This document shows positions 1 to 9,300 of a DNA stretch of 64,000 nt, in pieces. The notes beneath the pieces were generated by a model. It saw only the letters and a program-made list of their open reading frames with translations. It had not been told where the DNA came from and ran no database searches. Where the stretch lies: NCBI RefSeq assembly GCF_000613445.1, contig NZ_BAIZ01000014.1, positions 1 through 64,000 of the forward strand, read 5' to 3'. This stretch comes from Hoylesella shahii DSM 15611 = JCM 12083 (lineage in GTDB: Bacteria; Bacteroidota; Bacteroidia; Bacteroidales; Bacteroidaceae). Both the position numbers and the translations under genes were made by a program. Every line of letters begins with the position of its first letter. Positions within the stretch are counted from its first letter, which is position 1.

Positions 1-1
1 G

Positions 2-373
2 GGGAAGGCTGCAACGGTTATGGGCGTGGCCGTGGGAATGACGATGGTTGCGGGATGTAAACAGGGCAGTAACAATGCTCCTTCTGTCACTGCACCTGGC
101 ACAGAGCAACCAAAACGTGTGGAAACTGGCGGTAAAACTTGCCCCACGCGCAATACCTCGCGTACAGATACCTCCTTGTTAAAAAACACAAATGGTGCTG
201 ATGATGGCTTATTAATACAAGGAGAAATTAGCATAGACAGCGTAGTGGAAGCAGCAGAGAGATGTACCAGCGACCCTTTCCCACTAGGTAAGATTGCACC
301 CGATAAGGCTGAAAATAAAGGAACTACTCAAACTCTCAAAGCGTATAAAAAGAATGCCCGCAGACCGCGTTAA
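2..373 (+). CDS. 3' part of a small Cys-motif/membrane-anchored protein (partial)
   Basis: The reading frame is open from the window edge, so the start lies outside. Its first visible residues (GKAATVMGVAVGMTMVAGC) match the internal hydrophobic segment of the next gene (GKAVTVMGVALGITLTTGC). This is therefore the C-terminal part of a tandem paralogue, not a protein starting at the ATG at 20. After the hydrophobic stretch ending in Cys the sequence is polar and low in complexity. Function unknown; the hydrophobic segment suggests membrane association. Confidence 0.6.
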   Translation, partial: GKAATVMGVAVGMTMVAGCKQGSNNAPSVTAPGTEQPKRVETGGKTCPTRNTSRTDTSLLKNTNGADDGLLIQGEISIDSVVEAAERCTSDPFPLGKIAPDKAENKGTTQTLKAYKKNARRPR

Positions 374-425
374 GGTAATCAAAGTTGTTAAAGAGAAACG
401 ACCATAACAAGTAAAGTGAAAGCGT

Positions 426-917
426 ATGAAACCAAATGGAAAGAGTATTTGCGCCTCCTTAAAGCAAGTACGTAAGCGCGTGGCCGACTCCAACGGTATT
501 GTATATGCCCCCAAAGAATGCCACTTTGAGGGCGATTGCAATGGCACTTGCCCTGCTTGCGAGGCCGAAGTGCGATACCTAGAACATCAACTCGACCTGC
601 TGCGAAAGGCGGGAAAAGCTGTGACAGTTATGGGCGTGGCTTTGGGAATAACCTTGACAACGGGTTGTAAACAAACCAACAACCCGAAGGCTTTGCAAGA
701 GACGCAAGATAGCGTGCAGACTAACGATAACCAAATAACAACAGGATTGGTTATCTCGAAAGAGGGAACAACTTGTTCAGAGACCGACTCTGTGTTTGAA
801 GATGTGGACGGAGCGATTTCTTCCAGCAGCTCTTCGGATAACCAGAAACCTAAAAATAAGAGTGAGAAACACAACGTGCGCGTGTTCACAAAATTTGTTC
901 CGCCGAGTGTCAAGTAA
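426..917 (+). CDS. Small protein with CxGxCPxCEAE motif and one hydrophobic segment
   Basis: 163 residues. The N-terminal 70 residues contain CHFEGDCNGTCPACEAEVRYL, a conserved Cys cluster (CxGxCPxCE) I associate with small uncharacterised Bacteroidales proteins; four spaced Cys could bind metal. A basic stretch and a hydrophobic segment ending TTGC follow (about residues 63-81), then a polar, Ser-rich tail. It begins 52 nt after the upstream paralogue, so the two are probably co-transcribed tandem duplicates. The hydrophobic segment is internal, so this is not a classical N-terminal lipoprotein signal. Function unknown. Confidence 0.6.
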   Translation: MKPNGKSICASLKQVRKRVADSNGIVYAPKECHFEGDCNGTCPACEAEVRYLEHQLDLLRKAGKAVTVMGVALGITLTTGCKQTNNPKALQETQDSVQTNDNQITTGLVISKEGTTCSETDSVFEDVDGAISSSSSSDNQKPKNKSEKHNVRVFTKFVPPSVK

Positions 918-971
918 CAACCTGGTAGTTCATTTGCCCCCATGCATCGTGCAGTTTCTTTGTTTTTTTCG

Positions 972-979
972 TACCTTTG
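972..979 (+). promoter_or_regulatory. Putative -7 promoter element upstream of mtnN
   Basis: TACCTTTG followed by C matches the Bacteroidota -7 consensus TAnnTTTG. It lies 110 nt upstream of mtnN. No good TTTG -33 element stands at the usual 19-21 nt spacing, so the call rests on the -7 box alone. Confidence 0.45.
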
Positions 980-1089
980 CAGATGTTGAGGCATACACAA
1001 ATGGCTTGCTCTAAGGCGATACATCGCCAAGAGGCAGGCTTAACCATACCCATACACATCTTTAATATAAAGAAACAACACAAGGAAAA

Positions 1090-1773
1090 ATGAAAATAGC
1101 ACTTATCGTGGCAATGGATAAAGAGTTTGCACAACTCCGTTCGTTGCTCGAAAACGAAAAGGCGGAGACGCATCGCAACATTACTTTTGTTACGGGAACC
1201 ATTGGTACGCACCAACTTGTTTTGCTGCAATGTGGCATCGGAAAAGTGAATAGCACCATTGGAACTGTCGAAATGATTAACCGTTACGCACCCCAATTGG
1301 TGGTGTCGACGGGTGTTGCTGGTGGTGCCGACGTGCAAATGAATCCGCTGGAGGTGGTGGTAGGCACGCAATATGCTTATCACGACCTGTATTGTGGCAC
1401 GGAAGTGGCCTACGGACAACTGCCTGGATTGCCAGCTCGCTTTGATGCCGCTGCACAAATGGTTAACTGTGCATTGGCTTTAGATGCCGAAACGCCCATT
1501 CATGGCGGACTGATTGTTAGTGGCGATTGGTTTGTTGATAGCAAAGAGAAGATGCGTAGCATACTCGAACACTTCCCCGAAGCCAAGGCTGTAGACATGG
1601 AAAGCTGCTCTATCGCGCACACCTGCCATCGTTATCAAACACCATTTGTTAGCTTTCGCATCATTAGCGATGTGCCATTGAAAGACGAAAAAGCTGCCCA
1701 ATATTACGACTTTTGGGAGCGAATGGCTAATGGTTCGTTTGCCGTGGTTAGTAAATTTCTCAACAATATCTAA
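1090..1773 (+). CDS. mtnN: 5'-methylthioadenosine/S-adenosylhomocysteine nucleosidase
   Basis: 227 residues, the normal length for MTA/SAH nucleosidase. It hydrolyses S-adenosylhomocysteine and methylthioadenosine to adenine plus the ribosyl thiol. Visible family features: MKIALIVAMDKEF with the catalytic Glu12, the GIGKVN and STGVAGG loops, VDMES with Glu171, and the catalytic Asp194 in ISDVP. luxS starts 117 nt downstream, so its product S-ribosylhomocysteine feeds directly into the next enzyme: the two-step Pfs/LuxS route of the activated methyl cycle. Cytosolic. Confidence 0.95.
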   Translation: MKIALIVAMDKEFAQLRSLLENEKAETHRNITFVTGTIGTHQLVLLQCGIGKVNSTIGTVEMINRYAPQLVVSTGVAGGADVQMNPLEVVVGTQYAYHDLYCGTEVAYGQLPGLPARFDAAAQMVNCALALDAETPIHGGLIVSGDWFVDSKEKMRSILEHFPEAKAVDMESCSIAHTCHRYQTPFVSFRIISDVPLKDEKAAQYYDFWERMANGSFAVVSKFLNNI

Positions 1774-1889
1774 TGGCGCAAGGCTGTTGCGCAAGTATAA
1801 CGCTAACAAGTAGGCATTTTTTTGTTTACTCCTTATTATATAGGCTACCAATATGGTGGCCTGCAAACCCCTAAAACAATACAAACAAC

Positions 1890-2369
1890 ATGGATAAGAT
1901 ACCCAGTTTCACCATCGATCATAACAAACTCAAGCGTGGCATATATGTAAGCCGTAAAGACAACGTTGGAAACGAAGTGGTTACAACTTTTGATATACGT
2001 ATGAAAGAACCCAATCGAGAGCCCGCCCTTGAACAAGGCGCTATACACACGATGGAACATTTGGCCGCTACCTTCTTGCGTAACGACCCCGAATGGAAAG
2101 AACGCGTGGTGTATTGGGGACCAATGGGATGCCTCACTGGCAACTATCTGCTGATGAAAGGCGACTTAAAGTCGGCCGATATCGTTGACCTGATGCGCCG
2201 TACCTTTGAGTTTGTGGCCAACTTTGAGGGCGAAGTGCCTGGAACTGAAGCTAAAGACTGTGGCAACTATTTGCTACACGACCTGCCTGCTGCTCGCAAA
2301 GAAGCTCGCAAATATGTTGACGAGGTGCTAAATTGCATCACAACCGAAAATTTGGTTTATCCCGAATAA
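1890..2369 (+). CDS. luxS: S-ribosylhomocysteine lyase (AI-2 synthase)
   Basis: 159 residues, full length for LuxS. The metal-binding HTMEH motif supplies His53 and His57, and Cys124 lies in KDCGNY; together they hold the catalytic Fe/Zn. It cleaves S-ribosylhomocysteine to homocysteine and DPD, the precursor of autoinducer-2. It lies between mtnN and a rhomboid protease gene that begins 6 nt after its stop, so the three are likely one transcript. Confidence 0.96.
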   Translation: MDKIPSFTIDHNKLKRGIYVSRKDNVGNEVVTTFDIRMKEPNREPALEQGAIHTMEHLAATFLRNDPEWKERVVYWGPMGCLTGNYLLMKGDLKSADIVDLMRRTFEFVANFEGEVPGTEAKDCGNYLLHDLPAARKEARKYVDEVLNCITTENLVYPE

Positions 2370-2375
2370 TGAGGT

Positions 2376-3131
2376 ATGATACCTGAAGAACACTTCAACG
2401 CAGGTGGGTTTGAGGATGAACCTTGCTCCCTTACACCTCAACAAAACGCTAGTATGCCCCAACAAGCTCCAGTAAGGCGCTTGTATGTTAAGCCTGTGCT
2501 TAACATTAGGCGCAGTGGGCGTAGTTTTGGTCAAAATTTTAAGATTGATAAGCACACCTATCCACTGGCATTACCCATGGTGGTGTGCTTTATTTATTTC
2601 CTTGCAATGACTTTAGGGGGCGTTAACCCCTTGAGAGATAGCGCAGAGGTGTACTTAAAATGGGGCGGGGGAGAGCACGATAGTATCTATGGTGCAGGCC
2701 AATGGTGGCGACTTGTTACCAATGTGTTTGCTCATGCAGGCATAGAACACTTTTTGAGTAACCTCGCTGCTTATGCCTTTGGCGTGATGTTTCTTAAGCA
2801 GTTAATGTCTCCATGGAAGGTACTAGCCGTGTTTTTGTTGTGTGCCTTTGCAGGAAGCGTGGTTTGTTCCATTGTTACCGACTATGTTTTCCTTGGTGCT
2901 TCGGGTGGGGTGCTAGGGCTTTTTGGCACATTTATCGGTTGCACCATGTTGCAATCCGATTTGTTGGCGCAGTATAAAACCTCTCTTTATGTGTCTTTGA
3001 TTGTGGTGGCGGTTAGTATTTTGTTGAGTTTTCAAGCTGATGTTAGTCTCACAGCTCATCTCGTTGGCATCATCACAGGTGTGATTATAGGTTTTATTGT
3101 TTATTATTTTAAACGTCACAAGGCCAATTAA
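2376..3131 (+). CDS. Rhomboid-family intramembrane serine protease
   Basis: 251 residues. About 60 polar N-terminal residues precede six hydrophobic segments. The rhomboid signature is intact: WRLVTNVFAHAGIEHFLSN in the first part, catalytic Ser176 in GASGGVLG, and catalytic His228 in TAHLVGIITG. It would cleave transmembrane helices in the inner membrane; the substrate is unknown. The 6-nt spacing from luxS suggests co-transcription without a clear functional link. A strong bidirectional terminator follows. Confidence 0.88.
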   Translation: MIPEEHFNAGGFEDEPCSLTPQQNASMPQQAPVRRLYVKPVLNIRRSGRSFGQNFKIDKHTYPLALPMVVCFIYFLAMTLGGVNPLRDSAEVYLKWGGGEHDSIYGAGQWWRLVTNVFAHAGIEHFLSNLAAYAFGVMFLKQLMSPWKVLAVFLLCAFAGSVVCSIVTDYVFLGASGGVLGLFGTFIGCTMLQSDLLAQYKTSLYVSLIVVAVSILLSFQADVSLTAHLVGIITGVIIGFIVYYFKRHKAN

Positions 3132-3277
3132 TCATTTCCCTTTTCCCCTTTCTTACACGATATATCGTGCCACTTGTGCTCTAAACAGCTTGCTAGTGGC
3201 ATGCTGCAACCGCCCTTTCAGCGTTATTGATGTTGGCAAACTCAATGAGTTCTGCACTAATAATCAGTCAAAATAAA

Positions 3278-3315
3278 AAGGCTGCACCAAAATGAAACCA
3301 TTTTGATGCAGCCTT
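3278..3315. terminator. Bidirectional rho-independent terminator
   Basis: A 17-bp inverted repeat with one mismatch (arms 3278-3294 and 3299-3315, loop AAAC) between the convergent rhomboid and fimbrillin genes. A-rich and T-rich flanks allow termination on both strands. Confidence 0.85.
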
Positions 3316-3337
3316 AATTATGTAAAAGAGGTTACGA

Positions 3338-6156
3338 TTAGTTTGTTCTTACTGGGCGAACGCTAAAGCCATAGCTGTAAGCGTTGCGAGCCTCTCCGTC
3401 GTTTGTGGGTGCAGACACGCCACCAGTCGACATCTTGATGCGCCAAGCATAGCCAAGTTGATTATTAACAAGTCTTGTATTGGCAGTCCAGAAGTAAGCA
3501 CCAGTTCCAACTGCAACTAACTTACCGTTTTTGGACATATCACGTGCACCACCTGCAGGGAAGAAAATCTTCTCATTGCTGCTAAGTTTGAAGGTAAATC
3601 CTTTATTCCACGAAGCATTTGTGGTGTTGAAGTTGTCGAATGCATATGGATCAGGTATTTGGAAACCAACTGGTGAGGGGTCGTAGATGGTCTTTACAAC
3701 ATCGCGCGTTTTACCATTGCGGTCGTTGTTATTCACTGACCATAAGTTGATGTACTGTTTGTATTGCCATCCAAGCTTACCTGCACCAACCTCTGGTAGG
3801 AAAGTACCAGGGAACTGGATACCACGACCTATCGTACGAGTTAACATTCGAGATCTGTATGGCTCTTGGTTTTCACCTTGATCAGGAAGTTTGGTGAAGT
3901 TATCAGCAGAGTAACCCGAAATGCCATCTACACCAGGAAGTGCATCCTTACGACCCCACTGATACATTGTAGCATTACCTTCTTGATCGGCAATTCCTGC
4001 GTGTTGTACAAGAAGAACGGTAGCAGTTTCCTTCTTACCATCAGGACCTTCTTGTTCAAGCTTTACACTAACCTTACGTTCTGCAGTTGCACCCATCCAC
4101 TTTGTATATCTCCAACCAAGTGTCTCTGATGTGAATTTGTATTCCTTATCTCTAGAAGTATGGTTAATTGTAGAAAGAACACTTTTTGGTGCAAACCACA
4201 AGTGCCATGACCATAGAACCACACCCGTTTCATTTGTTACGGCAACAACAGCGTTACCATTAATTAGATTTTCCTTCTTAACGGTGAATTCTAGGTAATC
4301 GTCTGTACCAAAGCCTCCGCTTACCCTAACAACGTTAGGTGTGCCACTAATTGCGCCAGGTGCATCGGTCCATACAAGTTTACCCTTTGTTGCGGGGTCT
4401 GAAGCGTTCTGTCTGTTGATATAAGGAGTGGTGATCTGGTTGTCTTTGTGGTCTACAAAATGCTCTAGTACCAAGTTCTCAGTATAAGGTGGCAGATACT
4501 CAGGACTAGCTGTACTGGTATAAGCACTGCTATTTTCTCTACCTTCCTTAACGGCATTACCGTATACCAAGGGAATGCGATACGTACCTGGAGCAGAAAT
4601 TACGTAGCTGTTTGCTGTATTCTGAACAAGTGCAGCACCCGTAGAGTTAGCAAGGTTGTAATTAGTAACAGCCGGTGCCTTCTGCAGTTCAGCGTTGCGT
4701 TCAGACAAAAGGTCGCGAATATTCTTTGTAATGACAGCTTGACGAGTTTCTCCAGTTGCATCTGCGCTGCCTTCACCACCGTCAAGACTAGTCAACCAAG
4801 ATGGTTTTTCATTTATAGAGTATGTGCCGTCTAAGTTTTCGTCGTAACCAACAACATTCCATTTAACCTTCTTCTGTACCTTTCCGTCTTGATAGTAAGA
4901 GATAACTTTGAATTGGCTCGATAGAGTTGCATCATAAGCAGCAGAATCCTTAGGAGCTTCCACGCTAAATACATATTTGTAGCTGTTTGCACTTTGCGAC
5001 AGCGCATAGGTCTTAGTTGTTCCGGCCTTCCATGTTCCCTTTAGAGGAATCTTAATAGCTGGAGTTGCTTCACCATCAAAGTAAACATGGATGTACATAC
5101 CTTTGCCTGTCAATTCCTGAGGAATCATATAGAAGGTTTCGTTTTTACCATCACGGCCCACGATAAGTGCATTAACATTTCCCTTTGTGGGAGCTTCAAT
5201 GTCAGAGAGTGTGAAGTCTTTTGGTGAAGTAACTTCGCTCCAAGCATTATCAAGGTCGGCCCCTGTAGTCGAGAGAACCGATGAAGGCAGGGTGAACTTA
5301 CCCTGGCTCATGGCTTTGGTAATGACAATCTTGGTAATCTTATGGTCGGGCGACAGGTTGCTACCTACTTTGAAGCGGATAGCTGTCATGGCGTGTTGAA
5401 ATCTCAAAGGCACAGTTGGGGCTGTACCCTGAGTGGCGTAATGTATAGGAGTTTCGCCCGAACAAGCGGTCATCAAGTCTATTTGTTGCGAAACATTCTC
5501 CTTCACGTCGATGGTTACGTAAGGCGTAGACGTGTTGCTCTTTGGTGAAAGAGTAAGCTTAGAAGGAATGGCATCATAAGGATAAACAGCAAAGAAGCGT
5601 GCATAAGGCTCTGTAAATGCCCAGCGTTTAGCCTCTTCAAGGTTACCGCTCTTGTTTGTTTTGTTGTTGTAGAACCAAGGAGTGGTGCTGATAGCATTAG
5701 CAGCTGTTCCACGATAGGCGGTAACAGAGAAATTCCCAAGCGATGATAGTGTGGTGATTTCTGCACGTGTAGCAGCAGTTCCCGAATTTTCTAATATGTC
5801 ATTATCAATACCCGCAACAGTAGACTCTATAAGACACATGTCGCTGTGTCCAGGAATTTCGTGCTTTTGTATTGTTAGGTCTTCGGGTGAAAGACCTTGC
5901 ATGCGCAGTTGCTCGGCAAATCCAGCACGTGTTGCAGCATAAGCAGGATTGGCTTTGGCTGCATCTTGAGCTTCTTTGTCGGCCATTGATACTTTAAAAG
6001 TAACCAAAGCGCCATCCTCTTTGTTGGTGGCTTGGTCGAGTTCGTTGTCAGAGCAAGCGTGAATCCTAGTGCAGTCAATCCGCTGAGACATGCAAAAGTA
6101 AACGCTTTGGCGCTTATGTTGCGCGTAAAGCTGTTTCTAAAATTAAGTATCTTCAT
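3338..6156 (-). CDS. Fimbrillin-like surface lipoprotein (one-base frameshift near the lipobox)
   Basis: About 939 residues once repaired. The signal peptide MKILNFRNSF... is read from the ATG at 6156 and runs through a hydrophobic stretch. The frame then breaks near 6060-6075, and the rest, beginning HACSDNELDQ, is open to 3338. Adding one base (for example in the GG of CTAGGATT) restores signal peptide, lipobox Cys and mature protein. The mature part has fimbrillin/Mfa-like features: an N-terminal domain with YAATRAGF and RFQHAMTAIRFKVG, and a C-terminal region ending YGFSVRPVR as in FISUMP/C-type-lectin-like modules. It probably forms or caps fimbriae on the outer membrane. Its likely upstream partner gene (45992-46159) is now separated from it by the prophage. 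The frameshift is probably an assembly error, though phase variation is not excluded. Confidence 0.75.
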
Positions 6157-6175
6157 TTTGATGATATTTTCGAAT

Positions 6176-6180
6176 GATAT
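6176..6180. repeat. Putative 5-bp target-site duplication (left copy)
   Basis: GATAT immediately outside the three transposase-site motifs, matching GATAT at 45981-45985. Five bp is the duplication length of Mu-type transposition. GTGCC is a competing candidate (6204-6208 and 45971-45975). Confidence 0.5.
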
Positions 6181-6189
6181 ATAATCCGC

Positions 6190-6246
6190 AAAACGAAATG
6201 TTCGTGCCATTCAGAACGAAGCGTTCTATTTCGTAAAACGAAACGT
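6190..6246. repeat. Three transposase-binding-like sites at the prophage 'right' (attR) end
   Basis: AAAACGAAATGT (6190-6201), AGAACGAAGCGT (6213-6224) and AAAACGAAACGT (6235-6246) are direct repeats with starts 23 and 22 bp apart, about two helical turns, resembling the close R1-R2-R3 array of Mu attR. The second and third occur inverted at the other end (45959-45970 and 45868-45879). Confidence 0.65.
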
Positions 6247-6272
6247 ACCTAAGTGTCTCTTTATTTTTCTCT

Positions 6273-6296
6273 AAAAAATCGACCGGCTTCGCCGGT
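6273..6296 (-). terminator. Rho-independent terminator of the late tail operon
   Basis: On the minus strand, ACCGGC-GAA-GCCGGT (6282-6296) is followed within two bases by a run of T (A-run at 6273-6279 on the plus strand). It lies 79 nt past the stop of the DGR target gene. Confidence 0.75.
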
Positions 6297-6309
6297 ATGA
6301 ACAATATTA

Positions 6310-6342
6310 GAACGGCGTTGGAATTATCCTCCAACGCCGTTC
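6310..6342 (-). other. 13-bp hairpin/cruciform downstream of the DGR variable repeat
   Basis: A perfect 13-bp inverted repeat (arms 6310-6322 and 6330-6342, 7-nt loop) starting 33 nt after the target gene stop and about 100 nt from the end of the variable repeat. It has no T-run of its own, and a separate terminator follows. Hairpins or cruciforms downstream of VR are known to assist mutagenic retrohoming in the Bordetella phage BPP-1 DGR; the same role here is inferred. Confidence 0.6.
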
Positions 6343-6374
6343 TTTCGCTTTGTCGCTTCGCTCCCGCTTTACGC

Positions 6375-9300
6375 TTACGCCACCTCGCTGACCGACTTGT
6401 ACGCCGCCACGCTCTGCGCCCTCACGATTCTGCCGCGGAAGGCCAGACGCGAACCGACACTCGTGTGCGAAGCCGAAGCATCGCTATTCGCATTCGTGTA
6501 CGAGACACCGCAGTACGGGTACGCGTAGCTGCCGCCACGATAGACAACACGGGAACTGCCACCACTGAACCAATAATAGTCCGAATAGGAGGTGGAAGAC
6601 GAACCGGCTACATTTCCCACCGGTATGACGTCCATATATCTGCCGTGGGCCACTGCGGTTATCCACGTGCTACTTGTCATACCCTTTACCATACGGACAG
6701 AACCGGCAGGCATAAAGATGCGCCATTTACCGACATTGCCACTGTCGTTCGGTACATCCACACCGTCCATCATATCCCACTTATGCCCGTATATATCCTC
6801 ATAGCCGAGGCAGCAGATGTTGTTCACCTGAGTAACCGCGGCACCGCCGTACTCGTCTGCGCTCTTGTACCAAGCGTACTGGTGGACGGCATTGTCCACG
6901 AGGCTGTTCGTCACGTTGCCATTTATGCTCTTTGCTTCTTCGTAGCCTATCGTGTCCGTCATACCCCTTGACGCTGTAACACCCGTTGTACGTGTGTCCG
7001 TATGCTGTCCGGCTCCGCATTGTTCCTGTGCGTTCAGGCGACCGTACCACGCATAGAACAGGTTGGCGATGCGCGAGTGCATCAGCGCGTCTATCTGCTG
7101 CATACCCCTCTGTACCGAGTAATAATGAAAGTCCGTCCATGTCATGCTCGCCGTAGTGCTGCCGCCTGTAATAGCCGCCCGCAGCTTGGAGCCGATAACG
7201 GTCGAGCCTACCACGGCGCACAGGTGTTCATCACTGGCAACCCAATCAGGTTCCATATCCTCTATCCTGTCACTGTTGCTCAGCACAACACAGTCGAACT
7301 CTGCCGTATTGAGGATAGTGAAGTGCAGGTTCACGGCCTTTTCCGGCACATCGGCTATGAGGTACATACCTGCCTCGAACTTGTTACCGATGGTCGGTAC
7401 CACGACGGAGCTGATGACCTTGCCTCCGCATCCACGAACACGGAGCCGATGAGGTTCGTGCCGGGAACGCTTGGGAAGCGTACCCGCTTGAAGCCCTCAA
7501 CGCCCACCTTGCATACGCTGTATGCGCTGTCGGTGGTATAGGAGCCTGCCAGCGTGTCCTTGCCGCTCATTATCTTCTTGCCGGACAAAAATCCGTTCTG
7601 GGCGTTCTTAACCTCTTTTTCCGTCAATACGGTTGCTGCTGGGCTGGCAGGTCTGTGGCTACGGTCGTTGCTGCTGTAGCAGCTGTAATGCCTGCCCTTG
7701 AGGTAGTCGTTTATACCCTTGTACCAGAAGAAAGGCTCATACATCATCCAGTCGCCCTCCGTGCCGTCCAGCTTCGCCTCCGTACCGTCTGCGTACTTGT
7801 TGCTGTCGGTATCATCCAAGGGATAATAGATTACCTCACCGTCAAGGTTGGGAACGGCCACGTCCTGACCTGCCATGTTCACGTTGCGCGTCGTGGCTTT
7901 CTTGGTAACCTTGGCCAATACTCTGTGCCGCTGCCTCATGATGGCCGAGATATGACCGCTCGGCTTGTAGGGCGTGCTGCTCCGGTAGCCCGTGCCGTTG
8001 TCAAGGTTGGTCACATTGACATCATCGGCGATGGAATCGTCGAACTCTATCATCGTGTAGTCCGGCTGTCGGATGTTCAGTTCGGGGAAGTGGGCGCACA
8101 ACTTCCCGTACTCTTCCTCCTCCACATACTTGGTGAGCTGTACCGTACCGACCAGCGCACAGGTCTCGGTGGCATTGCCTCAGCGTCCACACCGCCCATA
8201 TTCGCAAACCGTTTCAGCCAAGTGCCGTCGTCGGTCTTGCTGATGCCGGTTACACGCAGACGCTCCACGCCCGTACAGCGCAGAAGCAGCGTTTCCCAGT
8301 TGATGTTCGGACAGCCGTCCACGATGAGCGTCTTAATTCCTGAATAGCTTTCAAGGCTCAGCCCGTTTACCGTCAGTTTGCTCAGGTATTCGAGCTTCAG
8401 TACATTCAGCGTGCCGGGAAACAGGGCTGTCGTTACAGGCGCACCCTTGGCAAAGGCAATGCTCTTTGGCTGTGTGCCGCGCGCGTCAAGATACTCCAGC
8501 TTGGTCTGGTTGGAGAAGTCAAGTTCCGTGGAGGTGCTGCCGCCTGTCTTGGCCTGCTGCTGATTGCGCAGGTTTACCTTCCTCAGCTGCCGGCAGCTGC
8601 CGATGTTCAGCCACCATCGTGCTTCCGGTCGTACCGGACTGAAGGTCCAGCTCGCGCAGGGCGGTACACTTGCCGAGGTCAAGGCCGTTTTTCAGGTGGT
8701 CGGCTGCATCCGTCATATCCAACACCTGCATACGGCTCGCGCCATATACACGTAGAGGATCATTCACGGTATAGGAGCCTATTATCCTCAGTTCTGCGGT
8801 CTTGCCAGCGTCCACGATTCCGCTGTTGCCAAGGTTAGGGCTGTTGTTCGTACCATAGCCGAAAGCATACACTTCCCCGGCGGTTATCCTGAGCGTGTCC
8901 GCCGTGTCCGCACCTGTCCGGGACATATAGAGGTCAATGTTATCAGAGGTAAAGCTGCTCGTGCCGTATTTCGCGTCGAGCAGGGCAAACCGGTTCCTCA
9001 CGAAGTAGGTCAGGAACGCCTTGTTGCTGCCCTGCAGGGCGTAGATGAACGGCCACTTCTTGCCGTAGGTGTCCACCATGGCAGGGCGGATGTATTTTAG
9101 GTAGCCGCTCTTGTTGTAGGCACGGTCGCTCCAGTTGCCCATCTGCTCCACGGTCAGCATGGACAGCACACGCTCCGGAGTCATCTTCGCCCGGTAGTTG
9201 GCCGCGCAGCGTTTCAGGTCATCGCCGAGGTTGGCCAGCACGAGGTTCCACAGCCAGCTCTCCCTGCCCTCGAAGGCGTACTTGCCTGCCTCCGCGTCCC

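Noticed and set aside
6204-6208. GTGCC as the target-site duplication (with 45971-45975)
   Set aside because: It would leave one of the three evenly spaced site motifs outside the phage and the two termini at different distances from the motif. Kept only as an alternative.
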